The notes: a model not told the origin generated them from the letters alone. 64,000 nucleotides of DNA from Vibrio sp. UCD-FRSSP16_30 (GCF_001676025.1 NZ_LZFW01000079.1:62001-126000); one strand, 5' to 3'; positions 9,247 to 20,998 are shown, counted from the stretch's first letter. Numbers and translations are program-made.

Positions 9247-9976
9247 AAGCCATGGTCATCGACATAAAGATCACTAGAGGTCGTATCCAGCGCTGACCTT
9301 TTGCTACCACCATTTTTGCGCCTAAGCGAGCACCAATAAAGCCGCCTATCGCCATAATAAGACCAATCTTCCACACTGGTAGACCGGCAATGATAAAAAA
9401 GGTCAGCGCGGCGATATTCGAGGTAAAGTTCAGAACTTTGGTTCTTGCTGTCGCTTCAACTAAAGAAAAACGGCCAATCACCACAAAACAAACAGTAAAA
9501 ATTGAACCTGTGCCTGGGCCAAAGAAACCATCATAAAAACCGATACAGCCACCAATGCACAAAGCAAACATCACTTCTGACATTTTTTGTGTGCCGGTCG
9601 ATTCCTGAGCTTGCGGCGCAAGTAAAAAATATAAAGAGATAAGCAGAAGCAAAGCTGGGATAAGACTGGTTAAAATACTCGCATCGACATACTGAACAGT
9701 TTCAGCCCCAATCGCCGAGCCGATAAAGGTACAGAGAATGGCAAGACGCATCTCTTTTAAATTGACTAACCCATTGCGCACAAAGTAAAAACTGGCAGAG
9801 AAACTACCAAATGAGCTTTGCAATTTATTGGTCGCAAGTGCTTGTGTCGGAGGAACACCTGCAGCTAATAAAGCAGGTACAGTAAGTAAGCCACCGCCCC
9901 CAGCTATCGCATCAATAAAAGCGGCTAAACCCGCAATAAAAAATAAAAACGTAAGTACCTGAATGCTTACATCCAT
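9182..9976 (-). CDS. TSUP family (TauE/SafE) membrane permease
   Basis: This is a 264-residue membrane protein of the TSUP family, close in type to E. coli YfcA. These proteins are proposed anion exporters or importers for sulfite, sulfonates or related anions; the substrate here is unknown. Hydrophobic segments run the length, with the family motif AFIDAIAGGGGLLTVPAL near residue 20, NKLQSSFGS near residue 52, and a second repeat with GFYDGFFGPGTGS near residue 146. The last about 20 residues overlap the LysR gene on the opposite strand, but the family's conserved end, KLLWE, lies close to that point, so the overlap is a short tail. Confidence 0.87.
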   Translation of the reverse strand: MDVSIQVLTFLFFIAGLAAFIDAIAGGGGLLTVPALLAAGVPPTQALATNKLQSSFGSFSASFYFVRNGLVNLKEMRLAILCTFIGSAIGAETVQYVDASILTSLIPALLLLISLYFLLAPQAQESTGTQKMSEVMFALCIGGCIGFYDGFFGPGTGSIFTVCFVVIGRFSLVEATARTKVLNFTSNIAALTFFIIAGLPVWKIGLIMAIGGFIGARLGAKMVVAKGQRWIRPLVIFMSMTMAFKLLWEQHHQWFLSLFSLVHF

Positions 9977-10138
9977 ATATAGCCGCCTATCATCAATAAT
10001 AAAACGCTACAGTAGCACTGTGACACCAATCACAATAGAGAAACCTAAGAAAGCGACTCATTCCAAATTTTCATCAATAATTTCTTATGCCAATCACAGT
10101 AATTAAGTGGTCAGAAATAGCGTAGGAAAAACAGGCAT

Positions 10139-10163
10139 AAAAAAGCCCGCTAAAAAAGCGGGC
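10139..10163 (-). terminator. Terminator of carAB
   Basis: On the minus strand GCCCGC pairs with GCGGGC across TTTTTTA and is followed by six T. It lies about 60 bases past the carB stop and separates carAB from the TSUP gene. Confidence 0.88.
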
Positions 10164-10223
10164 AAATGAGGTTGTCATGGCGAAGGAAACTCCCCCGCCT
10201 GATTATTATTTTTAAAGTTTTTA

Positions 10224-13200
10224 TTACGCTAAGCTTTCTTTCACTTGTGCGTGTAGTTCTTGAACCGAAGTTACTTTCGTTTTGGCATCAGCAGTGTGAG
10301 CCATACAAGTTGCAAATGCGGCATTTAACGTTGTGGTGTAGTTCACTTTCTCAGCGAGTGCGCCACGACGTAGTACTTTAGAGTCTTCAATCGCTTGACG
10401 ACCTGCTGCAGTATTTACGATGTAGGTGTATTCATTGTTCTTGATACGGTCAAGAATATGAGGACGACCTTCATGTACTTTGTTTACTAGACGAGGGTTA
10501 ATACCCGCTTCGCCAAGAATAACCGCTGTACCGTGAGTCGCATCTAAATGGTAACCCAGTTTGATTAGCTTAGAAGCTAGGTCAACAACACGCTCTTTAT
10601 CACCTTCACGAACAGAAAGTAGTGCGCGGCCGCCTTCAGGGTAAACGCTGCCACAACCAAGCTCTGCTTTAGCATAAGCTTCAGCAAATGTTGCGCCAAC
10701 ACCCATAACTTCACCAGTAGAGCGCATTTCTGGGCCTAACAGTGGATCAACACCTGGGAACTTGTTAAACGGAAGTACCACTTCTTTTACTGAGTAGTAC
10801 GGTGGAATGATCTCTTTAGTGAATCCTTGAGATTCTAGAGATTGTCCAGCCATAACACGAGCTGCAATCTTAGCAACTGGCGCACCAGTGGCTTTAGATA
10901 CAAATGGAACGGTACGTGCTGCACGAGGGTTCACTTCGATTAAGTAAACTTCGTTGTTTTTCACAGCAAACTGAGTGTTCATTAGACCACGAACACCTAG
11001 CTCAAATGCTAGCTTTTCAACTTGCTCACGCATTACATCTTGGATTTCTTGGCTTAGAGTGTAAGCCGGTAATGAACATGCAGAGTCACCAGAGTGAACG
11101 CCCGCTTGCTCAATGTGTTCCATGATGCCGGCAATAACAACACGCTCACCATCACAAATTGCATCAACATCAACTTCTACAGCGTCATCTAGGAAGCTAT
11201 CAAGTAGTACTGGAGATTCATTTGAAACGCTAACTGCTTCGTTGAAGTAGCGACGTAAGTCTTGCTCATCGTAAACGATTTCCATCGCACGACCACCAAG
11301 AACATAAGAAGGACGAACCACTAATGGGAAGCCAATCTCACGCGATTTTTCAATCGCTTGTTCCATTGTAGTCACTGTCGCATTCTCAGGCTGTAGAAGA
11401 CCTAGACGGTCAACAGCAACTTGGAAACGCTCACGGTCTTCGGCACGGTCGATAGCATCAGGACTAGTACCAATGATAGGTACGCCAGCCGCTTCAAGAG
11501 CACGAGCCAATTTAAGTGGTGTTTGACCACCGTATTGTACGATAACGCCTTTTGGCTTCTCAACGCGAGCAATCGCTAGTACATCTTCCAGAGTAACTGG
11601 TTCGAAGTACAAACGGTCAGAAGTATCGTAGTCAGTTGAAACTGTCTCAGGGTTACAGTTAACCATGATAGTTTCGTAGCCATCTTCACGTAATGCTAGA
11701 GAGGCGTGTACACAACAGTAGTCAAACTCAATACCTTGACCGATGCGGTTTGGACCGCCACCTAAGATCATGATCTTGTCTTTATCTGTTGGGTTCGCTT
11801 CACACTCTTCGTCATAAGATGAGTACATGTAAGCTGTATCTGAAGAGAATTCAGCTGCACAAGTATCAACACGCTTGTAAACAGGGTGAATATCATATTG
11901 GTCACGCAGACGACGAATTTCGTTTTCTGCAACACCAAGAATCTTAGATAGACGAGCATCAGCGAAACCTTTACGTTTTAGCTGATTGAGCACGTCTTTA
12001 TTTAAGCCAGCAAAGCCGTTAGCTTTAACTTCTTGCTCAAGTTTAACGATCTCTTCAATTTGTACTAAGAACCAACGGTCAATTTGCGTTAAGTTGAAGA
12101 TGCCATCAATTGACATGCCCGCACGGAATGCATCAGCAACGTACCAAATACGCTCAGCGCCTGCAGATTTCAGTTCGTAACGGATTTTAGTTAATGCATC
12201 TGGAGCATCAAGATCAACCATTTCGTCAAAACCTGTTGCGCCAACTTCTAGGCCGCGCAGTGCTTTTTGTAGTGACTCTTGTTGGTTACGACCAATCGCC
12301 ATCACTTCACCCACAGACTTCATCTGTGTAGTTAGACGATCGTTTGCACCAGCAAATTTCTCGAAGTTAAAACGAGGAATCTTAGTCACAACGTAGTCAA
12401 TTGTTGGTTCAAATGATGCTGGAGTTGCGCCACCTGTGATGTCGTTCATTAGCTCATCAAGAGTAAAGCCAACAGCCAGTTTTGCCGCAATCTTAGCGAT
12501 TGGGAAACCTGTCGCTTTAGAAGCTAGAGCTGAAGAGCGAGATACACGTGGGTTCATCTCGATGATAACCATACGGCCATCTTTCGGGTTAATACCAAAC
12601 TGTACGTTTGAACCACCCGTCTCAACACCAATCTCACGCAATACTGCTAGAGAAGCATTACGCATTAGTTGGTATTCTTTATCCGTTAGGGTTTGTGCAG
12701 GTGCTACTGTGATTGAGTCACCAGTATGAACCCCCATAGGATCAAAGTTTTCAATGGTACAAACGATGATGCAGTTATCCGCTTTGTCGCGAACTACTTC
12801 CATCTCATATTCTTTCCAACCAATAAGAGATTCATCAATTAGAAGCTCATTAGTTGGTGAAAGATCTAGGCCACGACGACAGATCTCTTCAAATTCTTCT
12901 TTGTTGTATGCGATACCACCGCCAGTACCACCCATAGTGAATGATGGACGGATGATACAAGGGAAGCCAACCAACTCTTGAACTTTGTAAGCTTCTTCCA
13001 TTGTCTTAGCTGTGTCCGCTGTTGGACACTCAAGACCAATGGATTTCATCGCTTTATCAAAACGTGAACGGTCTTCTGCTTTATCAATCGCATCAGCCGT
13101 TGCACCAATCATCTCAACATTAAACTCTTCAAGAACGCCATGCTTCTCAAGTTCTAGAGCACAGTTAAGCGCAGTCTGACCACCCATAGTAGGTAGGACT

Positions 13201-13454
13201 GCATCAGGACGTTCTTTAGCAATGATGTTACGAACCACTTCCCATTGGATTGGTTCGATGTATGTTGCATCGGCCATCTCAGGGTCAGTCATGATAGTTG
13301 CTGGGTTTGAGTTAACTAGAATTACTCGGTAGCCTTCTTCACGAAGTGCTTTACACGCTTGAGCGCCAGAGTAGTCAAACTCACACGCCTGACCGATTAC
13401 GATCGGGCCAGCACCTAAAATTAGAATGCTTTTTATGTCATTACGTTTTGGCAT
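10224..13454 (-). CDS. carB: Carbamoyl-phosphate synthase large subunit
   Basis: CarB makes carbamoyl phosphate from bicarbonate, ATP and ammonia delivered by CarA, feeding arginine and pyrimidine synthesis. The 1076-residue length matches the family. Two homologous ATP-grasp halves are visible: the first opens with [20 protein letters not shown] near residue 10 and the second with [19 protein letters not shown] near residue 560. The C-terminal MGS-like allosteric domain, bound by UMP and ornithine in E. coli, covers roughly the last 140 residues. It follows carA by 16 bases with its own ribosome-binding site (GGAGTAGAG), so it is the second gene of a carAB operon ending at the terminator near 10150. 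Confidence 0.98.
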   Translation of the reverse strand: MPKRNDIKSILILGAGPIVIGQACEFDYSGAQACKALREEGYRVILVNSNPATIMTDPEMADATYIEPIQWEVVRNIIAKERPDAVLPTMGGQTALNCALELEKHGVLEEFNVEMIGATADAIDKAEDRSRFDKAMKSIGLECPTADTAKTMEEAYKVQELVGFPCIIRPSFTMGGTGGGIAYNKEEFEEICRRGLDLSPTNELLIDESLIGWKEYEMEVVRDKADNCIIVCTIENFDPMGVHTGDSITVAPAQTLTDKEYQLMRNASLAVLREIGVETGGSNVQFGINPKDGRMVIIEMNPRVSRSSALASKATGFPIAKIAAKLAVGFTLDELMNDITGGATPASFEPTIDYVVTKIPRFNFEKFAGANDRLTTQMKSVGEVMAIGRNQQESLQKALRGLEVGATGFDEMVDLDAPDALTKIRYELKSAGAERIWYVADAFRAGMSIDGIFNLTQIDRWFLVQIEEIVKLEQEVKANGFAGLNKDVLNQLKRKGFADARLSKILGVAENEIRRLRDQYDIHPVYKRVDTCAAEFSSDTAYMYSSYDEECEANPTDKDKIMILGGGPNRIGQGIEFDYCCVHASLALREDGYETIMVNCNPETVSTDYDTSDRLYFEPVTLEDVLAIARVEKPKGVIVQYGGQTPLKLARALEAAGVPIIGTSPDAIDRAEDRERFQVAVDRLGLLQPENATVTTMEQAIEKSREIGFPLVVRPSYVLGGRAMEIVYDEQDLRRYFNEAVSVSNESPVLLDSFLDDAVEVDVDAICDGERVVIAGIMEHIEQAGVHSGDSACSLPAYTLSQEIQDVMREQVEKLAFELGVRGLMNTQFAVKNNEVYLIEVNPRAARTVPFVSKATGAPVAKIAARVMAGQSLESQGFTKEIIPPYYSVKEVVLPFNKFPGVDPLLGPEMRSTGEVMGVGATFAEAYAKAELGCGSVYPEGGRALLSVREGDKERVVDLASKLIKLGYHLDATHGTAVILGEAGINPRLVNKVHEGRPHILDRIKNNEYTYIVNTAAGRQAIEDSKVLRRGALAEKVNYTTTLNAAFATCMAHTADAKTKVTSVQELHAQVKESLA

Positions 13455-13470
13455 TTTTCTCTACTCCAAC

Positions 13471-14610
13471 TTACGCTTTATGTTCTTTAATCAGGTCAAT
13501 GAAATGGTCAAATAGTGGTGCTGCATCGTGCGGACCAGGGCTTGCTTCTGGGTGACCTTGGAAGCTAAATGCTGGTTTGTCAGTGCGGTGAATACCTTGC
13601 AAAGAACCATCAAATAGCGATTTGTGTGTTGCGCGTAAGTTAGCAGGTAATGTTTCTTCATCAGCCGCGAAACCGTGGTTCTGAGAAGTAATCATAACTA
13701 CATTACGATCTAAGTCTTTAACCGGGTGGTTAGCACCATGGTGACCAAACTTCATTTTTGCTGTTTTTGCACCAGATGCTAGAGCTAGAATTTGGTGACC
13801 AAGACAGATACCAAAAATTGGTAAGCCTTTCTCTAGGAAAGTTTGTGTTGCTTCGATAGCGTATGTACAAGGCGCTGGATCGCCAGGGCCATTTGATAGG
13901 AACACGCCATCAGGATTCATTGCTAATACTTCTTCTGCTGATGTTTCAGCAGGCACAACCGTCAGGCGACAGCCACGGTCAACAAGCATGCGTAGGATGT
14001 TGCGTTTTGCACCAAAGTCATAGGCAACAACATGGTACGGAAGCTCTGAATCATCTTTAGCTTCAGGAAGACCACCAGTAAGTGTCCATGAACCTTGTTT
14101 CCATTGGTACGCTTCTTTAGTCGTCACTTCTTTTGCTAAGTCCATGCCTTTTAGGCCAGGGAAATCTTTTGCTTTAGCAATTGCCAGTGCTTCATCAAGG
14201 CTGTTACCAGCAAAGATACAACCGTTTTGTGCACCTTTCTCACGTAAAATACGAGTCAATTTACGTGTATCAATGTCAGCAATACCGACAATATTTTGAG
14301 ATTTAAGGTAATCAGAAAGCGTTTGTTCATTGCGGAAGTTAGAAGCGATAAGAGGAAGATCGCGAATCACAAGGCCTTGAGCATGAATAGAAGTAGATTC
14401 TTCATCTTCGGAATTCGTTCCGGTATTGCCAATGTGAGGGTAAGTAAGAGTAACGATTTGTTGAGAGTAAGAAGGATCAGTAAGAATTTCTTGGTACCCC
14501 GTCATCGAGGTATTAAAAACAACTTCTCCAACTGCAGAGCCTACAGCTCCAATCGCAACACCGCGGAACACAGTCCCATCTTCTAGGACCAATATTGCTG
14601 GCTTATTCAA
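13471..14610 (-). CDS. carA: Carbamoyl-phosphate synthase small subunit, TTG start
   Basis: CarA is the glutaminase subunit supplying ammonia to CarB. The class I amidotransferase nucleophile lies in [15 protein letters not shown] (Cys near 269), and the His-Glu pair in [16 protein letters not shown] near the C-terminus. I place the start at a TTG (14610, giving [12 protein letters not shown], 379 residues) because GGAGG sits 5 bases before it and because E. coli carA also begins with TTG. A second TTG four codons upstream has no ribosome-binding site. A strong sigma-70 promoter lies about 100 bases upstream. Confidence 0.96.
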   Translation of the reverse strand: MNKPAILVLEDGTVFRGVAIGAVGSAVGEVVFNTSMTGYQEILTDPSYSQQIVTLTYPHIGNTGTNSEDEESTSIHAQGLVIRDLPLIASNFRNEQTLSDYLKSQNIVGIADIDTRKLTRILREKGAQNGCIFAGNSLDEALAIAKAKDFPGLKGMDLAKEVTTKEAYQWKQGSWTLTGGLPEAKDDSELPYHVVAYDFGAKRNILRMLVDRGCRLTVVPAETSAEEVLAMNPDGVFLSNGPGDPAPCTYAIEATQTFLEKGLPIFGICLGHQILALASGAKTAKMKFGHHGANHPVKDLDRNVVMITSQNHGFAADEETLPANLRATHKSLFDGSLQGIHRTDKPAFSFQGHPEASPGPHDAAPLFDHFIDLIKEHKA

Positions 14611-14716
14611 GACAACCTCCAAACAAATAAATATGTGAAATTAGTAAATTAAATTTCAAGCGTCTGCTCTAACATAGAAACAGATCACATTTGCTGAACT
14701 CAGACAAATTGGCGGT

Positions 14717-14745
14717 ATTCTAATAACATGATACAAAACTGTCAA
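14717..14745 (-). promoter_or_regulatory. carAB promoter, sigma-70 type
   Basis: On the minus strand a perfect -35 TTGACA (14740-14745) is followed after 17 bases by TAGAAT (14717-14722). The predicted start near 14710 leaves an untranslated leader of about 100 bases before the carA TTG. Confidence 0.65.
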
Positions 14746-15038
14746 TTAAACGACCGATAATAAGTGATTTTTTTAACTAACATTGCTTATTTAGAATATG
14801 AAACCCTCAAAAACCAGAGTTAACCTGCATCTAGATTGATATTTAACAGCCAAGATCCTAAAAAAGTTCAAAAAACATACTGGATGTAAATAAAAATACG
14901 CTTCACTAAAATAGCAAACGTTAACCTGCCCACTTAACCTATGGATTTGGATGCCTTGAGGAAAATAAAGACCAAGAGCCACATAAAGGCACGTTAAATA
15001 AGGGTTATTACGCTAAAATACATCAGATAACTATAAAC
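14746..15038. other. Upstream control region between carA and dapB
   Basis: With the leader and promoter this gap spans about 460 bases without a supported gene. A 63-codon minus-strand frame (14791-14982) lacks any family resemblance and is not called. A partial PurR-like palindrome is present at 14912-14927: its core GCAAACGTT matches the E. coli operator core, while the right half is degenerate. The 10-mer GTTAACCTGC occurs twice (about 14819 and 14920). No clear ARG box was found by eye. Confidence 0.4.
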
Positions 15039-15069
15039 AAAAAAAACGCCAGCAAATGCTGGCGTTTTT

Positions 15070-15071
<2 letters not shown>
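15039..15071 (-). terminator. Terminator of dapB, bidirectional form
   Basis: CGCCAGC (15047-15053) pairs with GCTGGCG (15058-15064) around AAAT, with A-runs and T-runs of six or more on both flanks. It starts at the dapB stop codon and can work on both strands. Confidence 0.9.
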
Positions 15072-15948
<877 letters not shown>

Positions 15949-15951
15949 TCA

Positions 15952-16356
15952 CTATTCGATGTAAAACTGTTTCATAACAGCATTCACAACCGGAACATTA
16001 GCCTCAGGAAACGTATAATTTGCCAAATCTTTAATCTCAACCCAGTGACCTAACTGCCCCTCTTTACCATAAGGAGTGCCTTCAAAGTGATGGATGAGCA
16101 AAAAATCAAAACTCAGCGCTTTATCCGTGTAATCAAAATCAAAGTGTTGAAAAATCTCACTATTTAAGCGGCAAATTCCAATTTCTTCAAACAACTCTCT
16201 TTCGATTGCTTGTTCGGCGGATTCCCCAGCTTCGACTTTGCCTCCTGGAAATTCCCAAAACCCACCTTTATGTGCGTTATCTGGGCGCTTTGTTATATAA
16301 ACTTGTGTTTTTTCTGGATTACAGATAATCCCAGCAACAATATGCACTCGTTTCAT
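15952..16356 (-). CDS. mutT: 8-oxo-dGTP diphosphatase
   Basis: MutT is a Nudix hydrolase that removes 8-oxo-dGTP from the nucleotide pool and so prevents A:T to C:G transversions. The 134-residue protein carries the full Nudix box beginning at Gly39 (GGKVEAGE, then REL and EEIGI), preceded by FWEFPGG as in E. coli MutT. It lies just beyond the secA terminator hairpin, so expression needs read-through or a promoter hidden in the few bases between. The ribosome-binding site is AGAGG. In E. coli mutT also lies downstream of secA, which supports the call. Confidence 0.94.
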   Translation of the reverse strand: MKRVHIVAGIICNPEKTQVYITKRPDNAHKGGFWEFPGGKVEAGESAEQAIERELFEEIGICRLNSEIFQHFDFDYTDKALSFDFLLIHHFEGTPYGKEGQLGHWVEIKDLANYTFPEANVPVVNAVMKQFYIE

Positions 16357-16374
16357 TATGTCCTCTTTAGATGC

Positions 16375-16404
16375 AAAAAAAGAGTCGCATAAGCGACTCT
16401 TTTC
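16375..16404 (-). terminator. Terminator of secA
   Basis: AGAGTCGC (16381-16388) pairs with GCGACTCT (16393-16400) around ATAA, with at least six T following on the minus strand. It lies about 30 bases past the secA stop and ends only about 18 bases before the mutT start. Confidence 0.85.
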
Positions 16405-16433
16405 TATTATTCAGCTAATCATTAAGTGAATAA

Positions 16434-19163
16434 TTAAGCAATTTTGCCATGGCAATGCTTGTACTTCTTACCTGAGCCACATGGGCAAGGTTCATTACGA
16501 CCGACTTTCTGATCGTTACGTACAGGTGTTTGCGCTGCTGCACTTGGTGCTGACTCATCACCGCCAAGCTGACTTTCCGCTTTTTGATGTTGTGTTTGAG
16601 CAAGACGAGCTGCTGCTTCAGCTTGAGCTTGACGCTTAGCTTCCATTTGCTCTACTTCTTCTTGTTGCTGAACACGAACTTTACTTAAAATTGAAATTAC
16701 ATCGCTTTTAAGTGTTGTTAGTAGTCCTTCAAATAGCTCAAATGATTCACGCTTATATTCTTGCTTAGGGTTCTTCTGAGCGTAGCCACGTAAGTGGATA
16801 CCTTGACGCAGGTGATCCATAGCAGCCAAATGCTCTTTCCAAAGTCCATCAAGAGATTGCAACATAACTGATTTTTCAAAGTTACGTAGTACTGACGCAC
16901 CAACAGACTCTTCTTTCTGTTTGTAAACTTCAACAGCACTGCTTAAGATCTTCTCACGTAATGCTTCTTCATACAGCTTATCGTCTTCATCCAACCAAGC
17001 TTGAATGCCCAGATCAAGATCGTACTCTGTTTTCAGACGTTTCTCTAAACCTTCGATATCCCACATTTCTTCAATAGATTGTGGTGGAATGTATTCATCG
17101 ATAGTGCCTTCAATAACATCCGCGCGGTTTAGTTCGATCATTTCGCTGATATCTTCAGCTTCCATCAACTCATCACGTAACTCGTAAACTACTTTACGTT
17201 GGTCATTGGCAACATCATCATACTCAAGCAACTGCTTACGAGTATCAAAGTTACGGCCTTCCACTTTACGTTGAGCTTTTTCGATAGAACGAGAAAGCAT
17301 TTTACTTTCGATCGCTTCACCTTCGTCCATACCCGATTGGATAAGACCAGCCATACGCTCTGAAGTGAAGATACGCAGTAATGAATCTTCCATAGATAGA
17401 TAAAAACGAGAAGAACCTGCATCACCCTGACGACCAGAACGACCACGTAGCTGGTTATCGATACGGCGAGATTCATGACGCTCAGTACCAATAATGTGCA
17501 GACCACCTGATGCTAGAACTAAGTCATGGATTTTACGCCATTCTTGTTTGATCTTATCAACTTGCTCTTCGGTTGGGTTGTCCAGCGCTTCAACTTCCGC
17601 TTTCCAGTTACCACCTAATACGATATCGGTACCACGACCTGCCATGTTAGTTGCGATAGTTACCGCACCAGGCATACCAGCTGAAGCAACAATTTCAGCT
17701 TCATGTTCGTGGAACTTAGCATTTAGAACGTTATGTGGGATTTTCGCTTCTTTCAATGCATTCGATAGAAGTTCAGATTTCTCAATAGAGATAGTACCAA
17801 CCAATGATGGTTGACCCGCAGTAACGCGGTCTTTGATGTCTTCGATAATCGCCGCAAACTTCTCAGTTTCGGTACGATAAACCACATCCGGCATATCGTT
17901 ACGAACCATAGGTTTGTTGGTTGGAATAACAACCGTTTCTAGACCATAAATGGACTGGAATTCGAATGCTTCTGTATCGGCAGTACCTGTCATACCTGAC
18001 AGCTTGTCGTAGAGACGGAAGTAGTTCTGGAAGGTAATAGAAGCCAAAGTTTGGTTTTCGTTTTGGATCTTAACGCCTTCTTTAGCTTCAACAGCTTGGT
18101 GTAGACCTTCAGACCAACGACGACCTGGCATAGTACGGCCAGTGTGTTCATCAACGATAACCACTTCACCTTCGTCACTAACGATATAGTCAACGTTACG
18201 CTCAAACAGTACGTGGGCACGTAGCGCTGCGTTAACATGGTGTAATAGGCTAATATTAGTCGGAGAGTACAGTGTATCCCCTTCTTCCATTAGTCCATTT
18301 TTGATCATTAATTCTTCTACGAATTCTTGACCTGTTTCCGTTAGGTGTACTTGCTTGGTTTTCTCATCCAAAGTGTAGTGACCGTCACCACGATATTCTT
18401 CGCTATCTTCTTTATCTTGTTTTTCAAGATTAGGAATCAAGACATTAATGCGAGTATATAGCTCTGAGCTATCCTCAGCAGGGCCTGAGATAATAAGTGG
18501 AGTACGAGCCTCATCAATTAAGATTGAGTCAACCTCATCCACTACAGCGAAGAAGCGCTCACGCTGAACACGGTCTTCTGCACGAAATGCCATGTTGTCA
18601 CGCAAGTAATCGAAACCAAATTCATTATTCGTTCCGTATAAGATGTCAGCTTTATAAGCTTCTTTTTTTGCAGGAGGTGCCATATTAGGGATATTGACAC
18701 CCACCGTCATTCCAAGGAATTCAAATAATGGACGGTTAGTTTCAGCATCACGACTTGCTAAGTAGTCATTCACAGTAACGATGTGAACACCTTTACCGGT
18801 TAAGGCATTAAGGTAAGCAGGTAATGTTGCGGTTAAGGTTTTACCTTCACCAGTACGCATCTCGGCAATCTGGCTATTGTTTAGCACCATACCACCAATT
18901 AACTGTACGTCGAAGTGGCGCATGCCATACACACGTTTAGAGGCTTCACGAACGGTCGCAAACGCATGAGGTAATAGTTTGTCTAGGTCTTCACCGTTTT
19001 CTAAACGCTGACGAAATTCAACTGTTTTGGCTTTTAGCTCTTCGTCACTTAATTTATTATAATCAGGTTCGTAGCTATTGATCTCTTTAACGATCTTACC
19101 AATACGGCGAAGAGTACGCTCGTTTCGACTGCCAATTACCTTTGTCAGTAGCTTAGTTATCAT
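16434..19163 (-). CDS. secA: Preprotein translocase ATPase
   Basis: SecA drives unfolded preproteins through SecYEG using ATP. The 909-residue protein has Walker [12 protein letters not shown] near residue 102, the DEAD-type [15 protein letters not shown] near residue 210, the second nucleotide-binding half with MAGRGTDI near residue 510, the preprotein cross-linking and scaffold domains, and the C-terminal zinc-binding [14 protein letters not shown] (Cys893, Cys895, Cys904, His905) that contacts SecB and lipid. No SecM-like arrest peptide is seen upstream; the divergent neighbour is dciA. A terminator follows the gene. Confidence 0.98.
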   Translation of the reverse strand: MITKLLTKVIGSRNERTLRRIGKIVKEINSYEPDYNKLSDEELKAKTVEFRQRLENGEDLDKLLPHAFATVREASKRVYGMRHFDVQLIGGMVLNNSQIAEMRTGEGKTLTATLPAYLNALTGKGVHIVTVNDYLASRDAETNRPLFEFLGMTVGVNIPNMAPPAKKEAYKADILYGTNNEFGFDYLRDNMAFRAEDRVQRERFFAVVDEVDSILIDEARTPLIISGPAEDSSELYTRINVLIPNLEKQDKEDSEEYRGDGHYTLDEKTKQVHLTETGQEFVEELMIKNGLMEEGDTLYSPTNISLLHHVNAALRAHVLFERNVDYIVSDEGEVVIVDEHTGRTMPGRRWSEGLHQAVEAKEGVKIQNENQTLASITFQNYFRLYDKLSGMTGTADTEAFEFQSIYGLETVVIPTNKPMVRNDMPDVVYRTETEKFAAIIEDIKDRVTAGQPSLVGTISIEKSELLSNALKEAKIPHNVLNAKFHEHEAEIVASAGMPGAVTIATNMAGRGTDIVLGGNWKAEVEALDNPTEEQVDKIKQEWRKIHDLVLASGGLHIIGTERHESRRIDNQLRGRSGRQGDAGSSRFYLSMEDSLLRIFTSERMAGLIQSGMDEGEAIESKMLSRSIEKAQRKVEGRNFDTRKQLLEYDDVANDQRKVVYELRDELMEAEDISEMIELNRADVIEGTIDEYIPPQSIEEMWDIEGLEKRLKTEYDLDLGIQAWLDEDDKLYEEALREKILSSAVEVYKQKEESVGASVLRNFEKSVMLQSLDGLWKEHLAAMDHLRQGIHLRGYAQKNPKQEYKRESFELFEGLLTTLKSDVISILSKVRVQQQEEVEQMEAKRQAQAEAAARLAQTQHQKAESQLGGDESAPSAAAQTPVRNDQKVGRNEPCPCGSGKKYKHCHGKIA

Positions 19164-19447
19164 TGTTTTCGTTTCTCTCGTTGAGGATCGCCATGACCCA
19201 AAATACTTGTTCAGCTTGTTTATCTATTAAGCGAGTGCTTATTGATATTGAGTTCAAAGCAAGCAATTTCAAGCTTAAAGCTATATTTAATGCGCTATAG
19301 TGTATGAAATTTTAAAGTCGTCGACCATTAGAAACTAAATTAGTTTGAACAGAGCTCCATTTTTTTGAGCAAACTGCACAAGGATAAAGCGAATCAAGTG
19401 TTCAAACATGATAAAATCAGCGGGTAATTTGTTGGAAAGGCTAAATT
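19164..19447. other. Divergent secA/dciA intergenic region
   Basis: These 284 bases between the divergent genes should hold both promoters. I found no convincing pair of -35/-10 boxes for either. A 24-codon minus-strand frame (19335-19409) has no ribosome-binding site and is not called. Confidence 0.5.
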
Positions 19448-19915
19448 GTGCGAGACCATAGACCGACGTTAACTGAAGAAGTAATCAAAAATACCAAACT
19501 TGGTGCCATCCAAGAGCACGCGGCCGCGATCAATAAACTCAACAATACAGTACTAGAATTACTCCCTAAAGAAATTAGACGCTTTTGTCGAGTGGCCAAC
19601 TGCCGAGATAGCCAGTTAGTGCTAGAAGTTGCTAATGCCTCGATTATGATGAAGCTAAATTATGATCGTCTTTATCTTTTGTCTCAGTTAAGAGGACAAG
19701 GATTTGCAAGCCTAGTCAGCATCGAAATAAAAATCTGCCCCGATCTGTATAAAAACGAACAACTCTTTGTCGCGGAAAAAAGCACACCATCTCGCCCGCC
19801 ACTTTCACAAGCTACAGCTGATAATTTAGAAATGCTCGCAGAAATAGCGCCCGATAAGATAAAGCTAAGATTAAGGAATATCGCTAAATTGGCGAATAAG
19901 TCAGAAAGAAGCTAG
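19448..19915 (+). CDS. dciA: DciA-family (DUF721) replicative helicase loader
   Basis: This DUF721 protein matches DciA, the ancestral bacterial factor that loads the replicative helicase DnaB where the phage-derived DnaC/DnaI loaders are absent; the Vibrio cholerae protein has been studied in this role. The N-terminal half has the KH-like DUF721 fold (LELLPKEIRRFCRVANC, then VLEVANASIMMKLNYDR). The C-terminal part from about residue 110 is polar and probably disordered, which fits the family. The start is GTG with GGAAAGG upstream. It is divergent from secA and converges with lpxC. Length is 155 residues. Confidence 0.88.
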   Translation: MRDHRPTLTEEVIKNTKLGAIQEHAAAINKLNNTVLELLPKEIRRFCRVANCRDSQLVLEVANASIMMKLNYDRLYLLSQLRGQGFASLVSIEIKICPDLYKNEQLFVAEKSTPSRPPLSQATADNLEMLAEIAPDKIKLRLRNIAKLANKSERS

Positions 19916-19947
19916 AAAGACAAAGCAGAAAGCAGGAAATCAAATAC

Positions 19948-19977
19948 AAAAAAAAGCAGCCAATGGCTGCTTTTTTT
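19948..19977. terminator. Bidirectional terminator between dciA and lpxC
   Basis: GCAGCC (19956-19961) pairs with GGCTGC (19965-19970) around a 3-base loop, flanked by eight A and seven T. It serves the two converging genes. Confidence 0.9.
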
Positions 19978-20001
19978 ATTTAATTCATCTAGTCGTCGCG
20001 A

Positions 20002-20919
20002 TTATGCAAGCACCATGTTTGGTTCTGCAAAAGCAACAGGTGAGCCGGCGGTCTCTTCAAAGGTCGCCCACTCCCAAGCTTCTTGATCGGCAAGAACTGC
20101 ACGTAGAAGTTGGTTGTTTAGACCGTGACCCGACTTAAATGCACGTAATTCGCCAACGATAGGAGAACCACACATGTACATATCACCGATAGCATCCAAT
20201 ACCTTATGAGTAACAAACTCATTAGAGAATCGTAGACCATCTTCATTTAGAATTCGGTATTCATCAAGTACGATTGCACAGTCAAAACTACCGCCTAAGC
20301 ATAAGTTTTGAGACTGTAAATACTCAATATCACGCATAAAACCAAAAGTACGAGCGCGTGAGATTTCCTTTACAAAAGACTTAGATGAGAAATCAAACAA
20401 CATGTGTTGCTCATCAGAATCAATAGCAGGATGTTCAAACTCAATTTCAAAGTCTAAACGGAAACCGTTATAAGGGACTAATTCAGCCCACTTATCGCCG
20501 TCTTCTACGCGAACAGGCTTCTTAATACGAATAAAACGCTTAGCGGCGTTTTGCGTTTCGATACCTGCAGATTGAAGCAAGTAAACAAACGGGCTAGCAC
20601 TACCATCCATAATAGGAATTTCAGGTGCATCGACTTCGATAATAATATTATCAATGCCCATACCTGAAAGAGCAGCATTAAGGTGCTCTACGGTGGAAAT
20701 ACGTACGCCTTCGTCATTAACAAGAGCGGTGCAAAGCATAGTATCACGTACAGAATTAGCATCCGCAGGGAAATCCACTGCAGGGTCCAAATCTGTTCGA
20801 CGATAAATCACACCTGTATTTGCTGCTGCAGGGCGAAGCGTCAATGTCACTTTCCGCCCAGAGTGCAGACCCACTCCAGTTGTCTTGACAATTTCTTTTA
20901 AAGTACGCTGCCTAATCAT
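20002..20919 (-). CDS. lpxC: UDP-3-O-acyl-N-acetylglucosamine deacetylase
   Basis: LpxC performs the committed zinc-dependent deacetylation in lipid A synthesis. The 305-residue protein matches the E. coli enzyme in length and motifs: [13 protein letters not shown] near residue 15, [10 protein letters not shown] with zinc ligand His79, and [11 protein letters not shown] with the zinc ligands near 238 and 242. In E. coli FtsH degrades LpxC through a C-terminal signal; the tail here, [13 protein letters not shown], ends in a similar nonpolar stretch. It is the last gene of the dcw block but has its own promoter in the ftsZ-lpxC gap, and its predicted leader is made of three 17-bp repeats. Confidence 0.97.
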   Translation of the reverse strand: MIRQRTLKEIVKTTGVGLHSGRKVTLTLRPAAANTGVIYRRTDLDPAVDFPADANSVRDTMLCTALVNDEGVRISTVEHLNAALSGMGIDNIIIEVDAPEIPIMDGSASPFVYLLQSAGIETQNAAKRFIRIKKPVRVEDGDKWAELVPYNGFRLDFEIEFEHPAIDSDEQHMLFDFSSKSFVKEISRARTFGFMRDIEYLQSQNLCLGGSFDCAIVLDEYRILNEDGLRFSNEFVTHKVLDAIGDMYMCGSPIVGELRAFKSGHGLNNQLLRAVLADQEAWEWATFEETAGSPVAFAEPNMVLA

Positions 20920-20947
20920 GCAATACCTCTCATTAAAGCAAAGTTGC

Positions 20948-20998
20948 TCGCTATTTTAGCTCGGTCACTATATTAGCTTAGTCGCTATTTTAGCTTGG
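20948..20998 (-). repeat. Three 17-bp tandem repeats in the lpxC leader
   Basis: Plus-strand units are TCGCTATTTTAGCTCGG (20948), TCACTATATTAGCTTAG (20965) and TCGCTATTTTAGCTTGG (20982), followed by a partial TCGC. Units 1 and 3 differ at one position. Each contains a small GCTA-TTT-TAGC or similar palindrome. The array fills most of the predicted lpxC untranslated leader. Confidence 0.9.

Noticed and set aside
12436..12729. 97-codon frame antisense to carB, and similar frames antisense to secA and other genes
   Set aside because: They follow the codon structure of the real genes on the opposite strand and have no independent support.
14791..14982. 63-codon minus-strand frame in the carA-dapB gap
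   Set aside because: No ribosome-binding site of note, biased composition rich in Phe, Leu and Tyr, and no family resemblance; it lies upstream of the carAB promoter.
19335..19409. 24-codon frame upstream of secA as a SecM-like leader peptide
   Set aside because: No ribosome-binding site, no signal peptide and no proline-rich arrest motif; it is short enough to occur by chance.
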